A DNA stretch of 64,000 bases from Xanthomonas sp. 3793 (GCF_024806835.1 NZ_JANTYU010000001.1:434001-498000); one strand, 5' to 3'; positions 9,129-18,732 are shown, counted from the first letter of the stretch. Numbers and translations are program-made. The notes: a model not told the origin generated them from the sequence alone.

Positions 9129-10310
9129 ATGTCCGTCTCGCATATCCGCACGACCTGCATCGCCGCTGCACTGCTCAGTCTTGTCAGCGCCAATGCGGCC
9201 GCACTCACCGGCACCGCCTCACGCCCGCAGCTCACCAGCAGCGAAGCAGGCAGCTATACGATCGCCAAGGCCCTGGCCAAGGCCGGGCCGCTCACGGCCT
9301 TGGTCACCGACAACTGGAACCCCACCGCCGGCGTCGCCTTGCTCAGCGCGGACTATGCAGTGGCCGCCGATGGCTCAACGCGCTATCGCACCGTGCAGTC
9401 GGCGGTCGATGCGGCCGTGGCAGCAGGCGGCAGCACGCGCCGCTACATCAGTATCAAGGCCGGCACCTATACCGAACTGGTGTGCGTGCCGACCAACGCG
9501 CCGCCGCTGACCCTGTTCGGGCTGGGCACCGACGCCACCGATACCGTCATCCGCTTCAACAACGCCAACCCGACGCCCAAGCCGGCTGGCACGGCAAGTC
9601 ACCCCTGTGCCAGCAATGCGTCGGCGACCACGGTGGGCACCTCCAACAGCGCGACCGTGACGGTGCGTGCAGCGGGCTTCCAGGCGCGCCACCTGCGCGT
9701 GCACAACAGCTATGTCGAAGGGACCTATCAGGACAACAACCAGTCGGCCGTCGCCCTGGCGGTGCGTGGCGACCAGGCCAGCTTCGAAGACGTGCTGGTG
9801 ACTGGCAATCAGGACACCTTGCTGATCAGTGCGACCAATGCCGCCAACGTGATTCGCGCCTATTTCAAGAACAGCACGATCGAAGGCGATGTCGACTTCA
9901 TCTTCGGATCGGGCATAGGCGTGTTCGACAACGCCCTGATCCGCTCGGCGGGTACGCGCCTGGGCAGCAGTCGCGGCGGCTATATCTTCGCGCCGAGCAC
10001 GCGCCCGGGCAGCAGCTATGGGTTCCTGGCGATCAACAGCCGCTTTGTCGCCGGCTCCGGTTCGCCCGACAACCAGACCTATCTGGGCCGCGCCTGGGAC
10101 GAAGGTGTCAGCAATCTGGGTGCTTACGTCAATGGCACCTCGCCCAATGGCCAGGTGACGGTGCGCGACTCCAGCCTGGGCAGCCATATCCGCAAGACCG
10201 CGCCCTGGAATGCCTCCACCGCCAGCCGCCCCTATTGCAGCAGCGGCTGCACCAATTCGGCAAACCGCTTTTACGAATACGGCAATACCGGGGCCGGGGC
10301 CGCCGACTGA
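9129..10310 (+). CDS. Secreted pectin methylesterase (carbohydrate esterase family 8)
   Basis: Protein of 393 residues with a signal peptide (MSVSHIRTTCIAAALLSLVS, cleavage near ANAAA). It should remove methyl groups from plant pectin, preparing it for polygalacturonase. CE8 signatures are present: the Gln-Asp catalytic region VTGNQDTLL, the second Asp in GDVDFIFGSG, and YLGRAWDE with the substrate-binding Arg/Trp. Export through Sec and then the type II secretion system is expected for such enzymes in Xanthomonas. An in-frame ATG at 9099 would add ten residues before the signal peptide; 9129 gives a more usual signal. It lies just upstream of a polygalacturonase gene. Confidence 0.92.
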   Translation: MSVSHIRTTCIAAALLSLVSANAAALTGTASRPQLTSSEAGSYTIAKALAKAGPLTALVTDNWNPTAGVALLSADYAVAADGSTRYRTVQSAVDAAVAAGGSTRRYISIKAGTYTELVCVPTNAPPLTLFGLGTDATDTVIRFNNANPTPKPAGTASHPCASNASATTVGTSNSATVTVRAAGFQARHLRVHNSYVEGTYQDNNQSAVALAVRGDQASFEDVLVTGNQDTLLISATNAANVIRAYFKNSTIEGDVDFIFGSGIGVFDNALIRSAGTRLGSSRGGYIFAPSTRPGSSYGFLAINSRFVAGSGSPDNQTYLGRAWDEGVSNLGAYVNGTSPNGQVTVRDSSLGSHIRKTAPWNASTASRPYCSSGCTNSANRFYEYGNTGAGAAD

Positions 10311-10378
10311 TCCATCGCCACGCCAGCTGCGTTTTTTGCAGCGTCCTGGCAGCAACATTTAGGCCTGTCACCGCTACT

Positions 10379-10425
10379 CATCGCCTGTTGGCAATCCGCG
10401 TGATGCGGTGTGCCAACAGGCGATG
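10379..10425. terminator. Perfect 15-bp stem-loop after the pectin esterase gene
   Basis: Arms 10379-10393 and 10411-10425 (CATCGCCTGTTGGCA and its complement) are perfect, with a smaller CCGC/GCGG stem inside the loop. It starts 69 bp after the stop. There is no long T tract, so it may be a terminator or mRNA 3' stabiliser. Confidence 0.55.
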
Positions 10426-10491
10426 GTGTTGACCGCCCATCCGCTTGCGCGATGGCAACGCGTTATCGAATTGGGCACTGCGTTGGGTGAC

Positions 10492-10553
10492 TTCGGGGAC
10501 GCGGCGTCGAGTTCGCCCCTCCGACGTCGGCCGCCCGTATGAGGCACCAGGCT
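10492..10553 (+). promoter_or_regulatory. PIP box plus -10 element (putative HrpX-dependent promoter)
   Basis: TTCGG at 10492-10496 and TTCGC at 10512-10516 are separated by exactly 15 bases, fitting TTCGB-N15-TTCGB. A YANNNT -10 element, CAGGCT, lies at 10548-10553, 31 bases after the second half-site, within the 30-32 range known for HrpX-controlled promoters. The polygalacturonase ATG is about 150 bp downstream in the same direction. Confidence 0.7.
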
Positions 10554-10700
10554 TGCCGCTCCCCTGCGCAATCGACATCGCAACATCGATACCTGCACTG
10601 CATGCCCGGCGTACCAGGCACGGTCATACGGCTGTCATGCAACGTATCGCCGCTGCGCGCAGATCGCACCGTCGCCACGCCCCATCGGAGCCCTCCCCCA

Positions 10701-12371
10701 ATGCAATCTCCTTTCGCCTTTCCCGCCATCGCAGCACTGACGCTCGCCGTGTTCGGCATGACAAGCTTGCAGGCCGGCGCAGCGCGGCCGCACGGGCAGG
10801 ATGTGCCCGACACTGCTCACAGCATCTCCACCCGTTGGGGCGTGGTCCGGCAGCCGACCTTACCGACCCATATCTGCGCCACGCTAAAAGCCGCACTGAT
10901 GCCAGTGGCCGGTTCGTTGGACACGCTGGATCAGGACCCGGCCCACTCCAAGCGCGATACCGCGCGCCTGCAGGCAGCCATCGACGATTGCCCTGCCGGC
11001 AGCGCAGTGCATCTTGTCCCCGGCGATGCCGGCGAATCCGGCATGCTCAGCGGGCCGTTGACCATCAAGAGCGGGGTCACGCTATGGATCGATCGCGGGG
11101 TCACCTTGTTCGGCTCGCGCAATCCGCAGGACTACGACAACGGCCTGGGCACCTGCGGCACCGCCACCAGCGACAAGGCCAAGTCGTGTAGTCCACTGAT
11201 CCATCTCTCCGACACCGCCAACAGCGCCATTGTCGGCGCCGGCAAGATCGACGGCCGTGGCGGCAGCACGCTCACTGCCGGGCCCAATGCCGGCAAGGCC
11301 AGCTGGTGGGATCTTGCCTATCTCAACGTCACCCAGGGCTTGAGCCAGCACGTGCCGCGCCTGCTGCAGATCGACGACAGCACCGACGTCACCTTGTACG
11401 ACATCACCCTGGAGAACTCGCCCAATTTCCATGTCATCAGCGACAACGTGGTGGGCCTGACCGCGTGGGGCATCAAGATTCTGGCGCCCAGCCTGGTCTA
11501 TTCGCGTCCCGGCTACCGCTGCCCGGCAGGCAGTACCCCGGACGTCAATCCGCACGCGACCTGCTTCACGCCGGAGACTGCCAAGAACACCGATGGCTTC
11601 GACCCGGGCCAGTCGAAGAATGTGCTGCTGGCGTACTCGTATATCGGCACCGGCGATGACGGTGTGGCGATCAAGGCGCACGCCAACAGCAAGCGCAGCA
11701 TCGCCTCGGAAAACATGCTGTTCGCCTACAACCAGTTCTACTACACCCATGGTTTTTCGCTGGGCAGCGAAACCGATTCGGGCATGCGCCATATCGCCGT
11801 GCGTGGCTTGAGCATCGACGGCTTCAACGCCAACGATGTGCAGCGCGATCCCTACTCGGCCAATGGCCTGCGCATCAAGTCCGATGCCTCCCGCGGCGGC
11901 CAGGTCTACGACATCAGCTTCGAGAACATCTGCATGCGCGGGGTTGCGCGGCCGCTGGTGTTCGATGCCAACTACGCCAACCCGGCGACCCGCGACAAGC
12001 CCCCGCAGTTCAGCGGCATTTCGCTCAGTCACGTGCATTCGCTGGGTTCGACCACCTTGGGTGGCGGCGAATTGAGTTTCTATGGGTATCGCGACGCCGG
12101 CACTACCCGGCCGATCACCATCTCGCTGGACAATGTCGTGCTGGAAGGCGGCAAGGTCAGCTTCGCGCAGCCGCATTTCGGCGGGCCTGCGAGCAACCCG
12201 GGCGCGACGCACTTCACCTTCAAGGGCGGGCCGGTGAGCTTTTACGATCAGCTGACCGAATCGGTGCCCAACGATGTGCAGCTACAAGGCAAACCCGGCC
12301 CGGGCACGCCACTGCAATGCAATGACGCCTTCATTGCCTACCACTCGGTGCTGCCGGATTCGCCGATTTGA
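10701..12371 (+). CDS. Secreted polygalacturonase (glycoside hydrolase family 28)
   Basis: Protein of 556 residues with a signal peptide (MQSPFAFPAIAALTLAVFGM, then SLQAGA). It should hydrolyse demethylated pectin outside the cell. GH28 catalytic motifs are visible in order: NTDGFDPG, GTGDDGVAIK (the Asp pair), THGFSLGSET (here THG where GHG is usual) and RIKSD. Before them are right-handed beta-helix repeats such as GKIDGRG and LLQIDDSTDVTLYDITLENSPNFHV. A region near residues 265-290 with two cysteines looks like a surface loop insertion. The PIP box upstream suggests co-regulation with type III secretion through HrpX. Confidence 0.93.
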   Translation: MQSPFAFPAIAALTLAVFGMTSLQAGAARPHGQDVPDTAHSISTRWGVVRQPTLPTHICATLKAALMPVAGSLDTLDQDPAHSKRDTARLQAAIDDCPAGSAVHLVPGDAGESGMLSGPLTIKSGVTLWIDRGVTLFGSRNPQDYDNGLGTCGTATSDKAKSCSPLIHLSDTANSAIVGAGKIDGRGGSTLTAGPNAGKASWWDLAYLNVTQGLSQHVPRLLQIDDSTDVTLYDITLENSPNFHVISDNVVGLTAWGIKILAPSLVYSRPGYRCPAGSTPDVNPHATCFTPETAKNTDGFDPGQSKNVLLAYSYIGTGDDGVAIKAHANSKRSIASENMLFAYNQFYYTHGFSLGSETDSGMRHIAVRGLSIDGFNANDVQRDPYSANGLRIKSDASRGGQVYDISFENICMRGVARPLVFDANYANPATRDKPPQFSGISLSHVHSLGSTTLGGGELSFYGYRDAGTTRPITISLDNVVLEGGKVSFAQPHFGGPASNPGATHFTFKGGPVSFYDQLTESVPNDVQLQGKPGPGTPLQCNDAFIAYHSVLPDSPI

Positions 12372-12490
12372 ATCCCACGTGCCGAGCGCCACGGCAATCA
12401 CATGCGGATGCAACGCTTGCTGCGGTCTGCCGGTCGCAGCAAGCCATCGGTCCCAAGCCAACGATGTAACGGGCTTGCAACCGCCGCATC

Positions 12491-12540
12491 CGGCCGCACG
12501 GCCGTACCAGTGCGCTTGCACTGGTACGGCCGTGCGGCCG
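12491..12540. terminator. Perfect 23-bp inverted repeat with 4-nt loop between convergent genes
   Basis: Arms 12491-12513 and 12518-12540 are exact reverse complements rich in CGGCCG and separated by GCTT. It lies between the polygalacturonase stop and the stop of the leftward gene at 12553, a position suited to bidirectional termination. There is no T tract. Confidence 0.7.
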
Positions 12541-12552
12541 TCTCGCCTGCGC

Positions 12553-13242
12553 TCAGTCCGCGCCGCTAGCTGCGCGCCAGCTATGCCACAGCTGCTGCAC
12601 CGGCGGCGGATAGGCTGCCTTGCCGCCCAGTTCGCGCTGCAGACGCAACCGTGCCAGGCGCGACCACACCCGGTGCGGCCGTGCCAATGCCGGCTTGCGT
12701 GGCCACGCACGTAGCAGCTGCGTGCGCCAGGCAACCGTGGTGACGCCGCCGGGCGCGGCGCTGTCACCGGCCACGCGTTGCCGTGCGTCCAGCCATTGCA
12801 CCGACACCGCACTGGCATCGCCTGGCTGGCTGCGCGCAAACAACACCGCTTCCACAGCGACCACCGCCCCGGCAAAGCCACGCAGTTGATCCAGCGCCTG
12901 CTCCAGCGATGCCGGCTGCGCACGTGCTACCTGCATCGCCGGCAAGGTCTCGGCCAACTGCGCCCACGGCGCACGCACCGGCTCCAGCACGCGCCCCAGC
13001 GGGTGCCGCGAGCGTTGACCAGACCAGTCGCGCAGTTCCTGCTGCCACCACGCCAGCTTGGCATCGGCCGGCAGCGGGTCGCCGGCGATATTCATGATGT
13101 CCTCCCATTCCTGCAGCAAGGCGAACCAGGCCGCGGCCAGGTGCCGCTGCGGTTCGGGAACGAAAGGCTCGGCAACCGACCATTCCGGCCAGCGGGTTCG
13201 CCACTTGTCGAGAAAACTGTCGAGGGCGCTGGATTGGCTCAT
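12553..13242 (-). CDS. Squalene/phytoene synthase-like protein (function unproven)
   Basis: Protein of 229 residues, Trp-, Arg- and Ala-rich and predicted all-helical. The pattern RHLAAAWFALLQEWEDIM, KLAWWQQELRDWSGQRSRHPLGR and APWAQL resembles the head-to-head isoprenoid synthase (squalene/phytoene synthase) fold, including divergent members without proven catalysis. The two Asp-rich DxxxD metal motifs of active enzymes are not clearly present, so it may be a non-catalytic relative. It is the last gene of a leftward operon, 28 bp after gph and downstream of ubiG, which could connect it to isoprenoid or quinone metabolism (inference). Confidence 0.6.
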   Translation of the reverse strand: MSQSSALDSFLDKWRTRWPEWSVAEPFVPEPQRHLAAAWFALLQEWEDIMNIAGDPLPADAKLAWWQQELRDWSGQRSRHPLGRVLEPVRAPWAQLAETLPAMQVARAQPASLEQALDQLRGFAGAVVAVEAVLFARSQPGDASAVSVQWLDARQRVAGDSAAPGGVTTVAWRTQLLRAWPRKPALARPHRVWSRLARLRLQRELGGKAAYPPPVQQLWHSWRAASGAD

Positions 13243-13270
13243 GGCGGGTCCAGAAAAAAGTCAAAAAGAA

Positions 13271-13996
13271 TCAGGTCTGCGGCCACGTCGCCGGGTTCCA
13301 CAGCAGCTGCGGCTGGTCTACCAGCACATCGGCCTGCCAGCGCTCCGGCACGTCGTCATGCAGGCGATAGCCCCACAACACCGCCACCGACGGCATGCCC
13401 GCCGCGCGTGCCGCAAGAATGTCGCGCTCGTCGTCGCCCACATAGACGCACTGCGCAGGTGCAACGCCGATACGCTCGGCCGCAGTCAGCAATGGCAGCG
13501 GATGCGGCTTGCGCTCGGGCAAGGTATCGCCGCCGATCAGCACGGCGCAGCGCTGCTGCCAGCCCAGTTGCGGCAGGATCAACCGGGCCAGGTATTCGGG
13601 TTTGTTGGTGACGATGCCCCAAATGCAGCCGGCGCTTTCCAGTCGCACCAGCAGCTCTTGGACACCATCGAACAGCTGCGACTGCGTGCCGATCAAGGCT
13701 TCATAGCGGCTCAGGAATTCCGGCACCAGCGCCGCGCGCGCCGCGTCATCGAGCTCGGCGAAGGCCACGCCCAACATTGCACGCGCGCCCTTGGACACCA
13801 CCGGCCGCAGCTGCTCCAGCGCCACCGGCCCACGCTCCCGCGCGGCCAGCATCGCGTTGACGGTCGCCAGCATGTCCGGCGCGCTATCCAGCAAGGTGCC
13901 ATCCAGATCGAACAACACCGCGCGCGGAAACCTCGCAGCCGCCCCGTCGCTCTGCAGTCGTGTGCCGCCATCGGGACGGTGGGACTCGGCAGACAT
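13271..13996 (-). CDS. gph: Phosphoglycolate phosphatase, HAD superfamily
   Basis: Protein of 241 residues. Motif I is FDLDGTLLDSAPD, motif II is the Thr in GIVTNKPE, motif III the Lys in PERKPHPLP, and motif IV VGDDERD, all intact. It should hydrolyse 2-phosphoglycolate formed by DNA repair or oxygenation; related sugar-phosphate substrates are possible. The ATG at 13996 is chosen; the ORF extends further upstream into a poorly coding, repeat-like sequence. It lies 55 bp after ubiG in the same direction, as ubiG-gph pairs do in many proteobacteria. Confidence 0.88.
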   Translation of the reverse strand: MSAESHRPDGGTRLQSDGAAARFPRAVLFDLDGTLLDSAPDMLATVNAMLAARERGPVALEQLRPVVSKGARAMLGVAFAELDDAARAALVPEFLSRYEALIGTQSQLFDGVQELLVRLESAGCIWGIVTNKPEYLARLILPQLGWQQRCAVLIGGDTLPERKPHPLPLLTAAERIGVAPAQCVYVGDDERDILAARAAGMPSVAVLWGYRLHDDVPERWQADVLVDQPQLLWNPATWPQT

Positions 13997-14051
13997 CAAG
14001 CACGCACTCGCTGTTGCCAATCCCAAATCCCGACTCCCCAATCCCTGCTCG

Positions 14052-14771
14052 TCACGGCCTCACCGCGTACGCCAGATAATTGACCTCGGTGCGCGAGGAC
14101 AAGCGCGCGCGATTGCGCCACGGCTCGTACACCATGCCGCTGACGTCTTGCAGCTGCAGCTCGGCGCTGCGCAACCAGGCCGCAAGTTCTGCCGGCTTGA
14201 TGAAATCCTTGTAGTGATGCGTGCCCTTGGGCAGCAGCCGCGCGATGTACTCGGCGCCGACCACCGCCAGTGCGAACGCGGCCGGCGTGCGATTGAGCGT
14301 AGACAGGAACAGCTTGCCGCCCGGCTTGAGCAGGCTGGCGCAGGCGCGGATGATCGCGGTCGGGTCCGGCACGTGTTCGAGCATTTCCATGCAGGTCACC
14401 GCATCGAAGCTACCCGGCTGCTCGGCCGCCAGGTCTTCCACCGACTGCACGCGGTAATCCACCTGCACGCCCGATTCCAGGCTGTGCAGCCGGGCGACTT
14501 TCACCAGCTCCGGTGCCAGGTCGATCGCCGTGACCTGCGCGCCCAGGCGCGCCATCGACTCGCTGAGCAAGCCGCCGCCGCAGCCCACATCCAGCACGCG
14601 TGCGCCGGCCAGCTCCTGGCGCGCGGACACGTAGCCAAGGCGCACCGGGTTGAGCGCATGCAGCGGCTTCTGCGGGCCATCGGCGTCCCACCAGCGGTTA
14701 GCCAGCGCGGCGAATTTGTCCAGCTCGGCCTGATGGAAATTGCTGGAGGTGGATTGGGTCGTGGGATTCAT
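14052..14771 (-). CDS. ubiG: Ubiquinone biosynthesis O-methyltransferase
   Basis: Protein of 239 residues, matching the usual 240. It catalyses both SAM-dependent O-methylation steps of ubiquinone synthesis in the cytoplasm near the inner membrane. Visible are the start [18 protein letters not shown], the SAM-binding [13 protein letters not shown], the motif [13 protein letters not shown], and [13 protein letters not shown] and HHYKDFIKP typical of UbiG. The gene lies 29 bp after mtaD in a leftward operon. Confidence 0.95.
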   Translation of the reverse strand: MNPTTQSTSSNFHQAELDKFAALANRWWDADGPQKPLHALNPVRLGYVSARQELAGARVLDVGCGGGLLSESMARLGAQVTAIDLAPELVKVARLHSLESGVQVDYRVQSVEDLAAEQPGSFDAVTCMEMLEHVPDPTAIIRACASLLKPGGKLFLSTLNRTPAAFALAVVGAEYIARLLPKGTHHYKDFIKPAELAAWLRSAELQLQDVSGMVYEPWRNRARLSSRTEVNYLAYAVRP

Positions 14772-14800
14772 GCGGAACTCCGTGATGCGATGACGCGCGG

Positions 14801-16150
14801 TCAGGCGCGGACGGTGCGGATGCGTTCGCGCCATTGCCGCGCATTGGCGACCAGGGCAGCGGTATCCATGTCGATCAGCTCGCGCTGCACCAGCTTGGGC
14901 TTGCCGGCGATCCACACATCGGTGACCTGATGACGGCCGGCGGCATAGATCAGTTGCGACAGCACATGATGCAACGGTTGTGTCTCCAGCGCAGACAGAT
15001 CCACGCAGACCAGATCGGCCTGCTTGCCGACTTCGATCGAGCCGATCCTGTCGCCGAAGCCCAGCGCGCGCGCGCCGCCCAGCGTGGCTGCGCGCAGCGT
15101 GGTGGCCGCATCCAGCGCGGTGGCATCGTTGGCCACGGCCTTGGCCAGGATCGCGGCGGTTCGGTTTTCGCTGAACATGTCCAGGTCGTTGTTGCTGGCG
15201 CAGCCGTCGGTGCCGATGGCCAGGTTCACCCCGGCACGCTGCAATGCGCAGGCCGGGCAAAAGCCCGATGCGAGCTTGAGGTTGGACTCGGGGCAATGCA
15301 CCACGCTGACGCCGCGCTCGGCGCACAGATGGATTTCTGCATCGGTGAGCTGGGTCATGTGCACGGCGATCAGGCGGTCGTTGACCAGGCCCAACCGATC
15401 CAGGCGTGCCAGCGGGCGCTGGCCGTATTGCTTGACCGAATCGGACACTTCCTGCGCGGTTTCATGCGTGTGCAGATGCACCGGCATGTCCAGCTGGTCG
15501 GCAAGCATGCGCACGCGCTCGAAGTTGGCATCGTTCACCGTGTACGGCGCATGCGGAGCGAACGCAGTGCCGATCAACGGATCGTCGCGCCATTGGTCGT
15601 GCAGCTCGCCGGCCCGCGCGAAGTATTGGTCGTCCGACGACGCCCAGGCAGTGGGGAAATCGATGATCACCGCGCCGACCAGCGCACGGAAACCGTGTTG
15701 CTTGTAGACCGCGGCCTGCACATCGGCAAAGAAGTAGTTTTCGTTGACGCAGGTGGTGCCGCCACGCAGCATTTCGGCGATCGCCAACGTGGTGCCGTCG
15801 GCCACGAACTCCGGCCCGATCACCGCCGCTTCCACCGGCCAGATGTGCTGCTGCAACCACACCATCAGCGGCAGATCGTCGGCAATGCCGCGCAGCAAGG
15901 TCATCGGGTTATGCGTATGCGCATTGACCAGGCCCGGCATCAGCGCCGCTTCCGGGCGCGAGACGGTCTGCTTCGGCGCAAACCGTGCGCGCGCTTCGGC
16001 AATCGGTGCGATCGCCACGATGACGCCGTTGCTGACCGCCACCGCGTGCTCTTCGAGCACCACCGCATGCGGTTCGATCGGCACCACGTAACCGGCTTCG
16101 ATCAACAGGTCGCACGCTTCGGGAGGGGCATTGGTCATGAGCGTATCCAT
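14801..16150 (-). CDS. mtaD: 5'-methylthioadenosine/S-adenosylhomocysteine deaminase (TRZ/ATZ-type amidohydrolase)
   Basis: Protein of 449 residues of the metal-dependent amidohydrolase superfamily. The metal site is given by [16 protein letters not shown], the His in [10 protein letters not shown], and the Asp in [13 protein letters not shown], as in the MtaD/SsnA group that deaminates methylthioadenosine or S-adenosylhomocysteine. Neighbouring ubiG produces S-adenosylhomocysteine, so a role in clearing this inhibitor fits (inference). A second start at 16138 is possible. It begins six bases after the stop of the preceding hypothetical gene. Confidence 0.85.
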   Translation of the reverse strand: MDTLMTNAPPEACDLLIEAGYVVPIEPHAVVLEEHAVAVSNGVIVAIAPIAEARARFAPKQTVSRPEAALMPGLVNAHTHNPMTLLRGIADDLPLMVWLQQHIWPVEAAVIGPEFVADGTTLAIAEMLRGGTTCVNENYFFADVQAAVYKQHGFRALVGAVIIDFPTAWASSDDQYFARAGELHDQWRDDPLIGTAFAPHAPYTVNDANFERVRMLADQLDMPVHLHTHETAQEVSDSVKQYGQRPLARLDRLGLVNDRLIAVHMTQLTDAEIHLCAERGVSVVHCPESNLKLASGFCPACALQRAGVNLAIGTDGCASNNDLDMFSENRTAAILAKAVANDATALDAATTLRAATLGGARALGFGDRIGSIEVGKQADLVCVDLSALETQPLHHVLSQLIYAAGRHQVTDVWIAGKPKLVQRELIDMDTAALVANARQWRERIRTVRA

Positions 16151-16156
16151 AAAGGG

Positions 16157-17005
16157 TTAGTTGTCGAACGGCCAGCTGGGATCGCCAGCGGCCACAGGCA
16201 CGTAGCGCTGGCCGTTGTACTGCACTATCTGGCGCACGCGACGGGTGCGTTCGGTATCGGTGTCGCCGCCGGCGGCGCTTTCCCTGGTAGACACGTTGGC
16301 TGTCAGCACGATGTCCGCGTAGCCGGCATGTCCCTGCGGTGCCATGGCCAGGCTCAGATTGGCGACTTCGGTGATCACATCGCCCTTCCCCGGGCTGCAG
16401 GGCTCGCCTTTCACGCGTTGCCACGCATAGAGATCGCGTTGCAGTACCGGACGCAAGCTGCGCCCCTCGCGCACCAGCAGGGTCAAGGCCTGATTGCTGT
16501 AAAAATCCGGGCAACTGGGCCCACGCGCAGCGCTATGCACCACCACACCGATCGCGCGCACGCCCTTGGCCAGGTCGTAGCGCGCAGTATCCAGGCGCAG
16601 GCCGTCGGCAGCGAGTTCGAACGCGGCGTCCTCGCCCATGTCCTGCGCGTAAGACGCCAGCACCTTGCCGCTGGCGGCATCGAGCATGGCGACACGCAAC
16701 GCAATGTCGCGCTCGCTAGGCTCGGTCTGTGCGTCGCCAGCAAATGCGATTGCCGCCAGCCGGATGGCCGGATCGTTCGGCCACGGTTTGCAGCCCTGGG
16801 CCACCACCCGGTCGACCGACAGCGCAGTTGCGGCGCCGCCCACCCGGCCAGACGTCGCGATGGCCGCAACGGCGGCCACGTCAGCGTCGTCGCAGGTTGC
16901 GCCAGCCGTTTGCGCAACGGCCGGGCACGCTGCGAGCGCAGCCCACAGCCCCACCAGCACACCGGCACTGCGTACCGCTCGACCAGGCCAGCGTCCCGGG
17001 CGCAT
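16157..17005 (-). CDS. Secreted hypothetical protein in the efp operon
   Basis: Protein of 282 residues that I cannot place in a named family. It has an Arg-rich start followed by a signal peptide (SAGVLVGLWAALAACPAVAQ), so the mature part should be periplasmic. The body is soluble with scattered cysteines (TCDDADV, QGCKPWPND, GPSCPDF, GEPCSPGKG), which could form disulphides. The ATG lies five bases after the efp stop and the gene ends six bases before mtaD, so it is clearly cotranscribed, although its function has no obvious tie to EF-P. Confidence 0.75.
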   Translation of the reverse strand: MRPGRWPGRAVRSAGVLVGLWAALAACPAVAQTAGATCDDADVAAVAAIATSGRVGGAATALSVDRVVAQGCKPWPNDPAIRLAAIAFAGDAQTEPSERDIALRVAMLDAASGKVLASYAQDMGEDAAFELAADGLRLDTARYDLAKGVRAIGVVVHSAARGPSCPDFYSNQALTLLVREGRSLRPVLQRDLYAWQRVKGEPCSPGKGDVITEVANLSLAMAPQGHAGYADIVLTANVSTRESAAGGDTDTERTRRVRQIVQYNGQRYVPVAAGDPSWPFDN

Positions 17006-17010
17006 CCGGC

Positions 17011-17577
17011 TTACTTGACGCGCGCCGAGTATTCGCCCGAACGGGTGTCGACCTTGATCACTTCGTCCTGATTGACGAACAGCGGCACGCGCACCACTGC
17101 GCCGGTTTCCAGCGTCGCCGGCTTGCCGCCGCCACCGGAAGTATCGCCGCGTACGCCCGGGTCGGTCTCGGTGATCTTCAGTTCGACGAAGTTCGGCGGC
17201 TGCACCCAGATCGGTGCGCCATTCCACAGCGTCACGATGCAATCTTCCTCGCCCTTGAGCCACTTGTCGGCGCCGCCCATGCCCGCCTTGTCGGTCTGCA
17301 CCTGCTCGAAGGTTTCCGGGTCCATGAAGTGCCAGTACTCGCCATCGCTGTACAGGTAGCGCATGTCGGTATCGACCACGTCGGCCACTTCCACGTCGTC
17401 GGTGGCCTTCATGGTCATTTCGACCACGCGGCCGGACTTGATGAAGCGGTACTTCATGCGGGTGAAGGCCTGGCCCTTGCCCGGCTTGACGTATTCGGTC
17501 TCGGTGATGACCGCCGGTTCGTTGTTGACCAGGATCTTCATGCCGTTCTTGACGTCGTTCATGCCAACAGTGGCCAT
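17011..17577 (-). CDS. efp: Elongation factor P
   Basis: Protein of 188 residues, exactly the usual length. EF-P relieves ribosome stalling at polyproline stretches. It has three beta-barrel domains; the modified residue is Lys34 in KPGKGQAF, the lysine type that is beta-lysylated by EpmA/EpmB. The modification gene epmB is divergent, 101 bp away. The ATG at 17577 follows a GAGGAGCTGCACC ribosome site. It is the first gene of a leftward operon. Confidence 0.97.
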   Translation of the reverse strand: MATVGMNDVKNGMKILVNNEPAVITETEYVKPGKGQAFTRMKYRFIKSGRVVEMTMKATDDVEVADVVDTDMRYLYSDGEYWHFMDPETFEQVQTDKAGMGGADKWLKGEEDCIVTLWNGAPIWVQPPNFVELKITETDPGVRGDTSGGGGKPATLETGAVVRVPLFVNQDEVIKVDTRSGEYSARVK

Positions 17578-17678
17578 GGTGCAGCTCCTCGATAAGACCA
17601 CGACCCGCCACACGGTGGCCGGTCGGATTAGAATGGGGCGCCCGCCGCAACCGGCGGGCATTGGTTTTGTGACCGCAC

Positions 17679-18707
17679 ATGATAACCGCAGCCCCCGTCG
17701 CCTTACAGCCATCCCAGCCCACCGCCCTGCAGCCGCCGCGCTGGCAGCAGCAGTGGCGCGACGCCGTGCGCGACCCGCGCACGTTGCTGGAACTGCTGGG
17801 CCTGGACGCGCAAGCGGCCGGTATCAGCGCGGACGCAGCCGCGCAGTTCCCGCTACGGGTACCGCAGGCATTCGTGGCGCGGATGCAGCACGGCGACCTG
17901 CACGACCCGCTGCTGCGGCAGGTACTGCCGCTGGATGCAGAAATGCAGCCGGTGCCGGGCTACGGCCTGGATGCGGTCGGCGATGCCGCCGCCAAGACCG
18001 CCGCCGGGGTGATCCAGAAATACCGCGGTCGCGCCCTGCTGATCGCCACCGGCAGTTGCGCGGTGCATTGCCGCTACTGTTTCCGCCGCCACTTCCCGTA
18101 TGCGGAAGAAACCGCCGCGCGCGATGGCTGGCGTGAGGCGGTGGAGGCGATCGCTGCCGACCCGGACATCGACGAAGTGCTGCTGTCCGGCGGCGACCCG
18201 CTGTCGCTGGCCACACCAAAACTGGTCGAACTCACCGATGCCCTGGCCGCCATCGGGCACCTCAAGCGGCTGCGCATCCATAGCCGCCTGCCGGTGGTAC
18301 TGCCCGCGCGCGTGGACGCGCCCTTGCGGGCCTGGCTGCGCAGCCTGCCGTGGCCGGTGGCCTTCGTGATCCACGCCAACCATGCCAACGAATTCGATGC
18401 CGACGTGGACACCGCCATGCAGGCATTGCGCGGTGCCGGCGTGCAACTGCTCAATCAGGCGGTGTTGCTGCGCGGGGTCAACGACAGCGTGGACGCGCTG
18501 GCCGCGTTGAGCGAACGCAGCTTCGCCGCCGGCGTGCTGCCGTACTACCTGCATCAGCTCGATCGCGTAGCCGGCGTGGCGCATTTCGAAGTGGACGACG
18601 CCCGCGCACGCGCCCTGCATGCGGAACTGGCCACGCGGCTGTCCGGTTATCTGGTCCCGCGCCTGGTACGCGAAATCCCTGGCGATACCGGCAAACGGCC
18701 GCTGTAA
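17679..18707 (+). CDS. epmB: EF-P (R)-beta-lysylation radical SAM 2,3-aminomutase
   Basis: Protein of 342 residues related to lysine 2,3-aminomutase. It converts alpha-lysine to (R)-beta-lysine, which EpmA then attaches to EF-P. The radical SAM cluster motif is [16 protein letters not shown], followed by [10 protein letters not shown] and the C-terminal [15 protein letters not shown] with the PLP-binding region. The ATG at 17679 lies in the 101-bp region shared with the divergent efp promoter. It is followed by the palindrome array. Confidence 0.95.
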   Translation: MITAAPVALQPSQPTALQPPRWQQQWRDAVRDPRTLLELLGLDAQAAGISADAAAQFPLRVPQAFVARMQHGDLHDPLLRQVLPLDAEMQPVPGYGLDAVGDAAAKTAAGVIQKYRGRALLIATGSCAVHCRYCFRRHFPYAEETAARDGWREAVEAIAADPDIDEVLLSGGDPLSLATPKLVELTDALAAIGHLKRLRIHSRLPVVLPARVDAPLRAWLRSLPWPVAFVIHANHANEFDADVDTAMQALRGAGVQLLNQAVLLRGVNDSVDALAALSERSFAAGVLPYYLHQLDRVAGVAHFEVDDARARALHAELATRLSGYLVPRLVREIPGDTGKRPL

Positions 18708-18732
18708 CCCCAACGCCCAACGCACCCTCTCG

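Noticed and set aside
14834-17071. Very long open frame (745 codons) on the plus strand opposite mtaD and its neighbours
   Set aside because: It is antisense to two well-supported genes, has His/Arg/Gln-rich shadow composition and no family motif. High GC content leaves stop codons rare in this frame.
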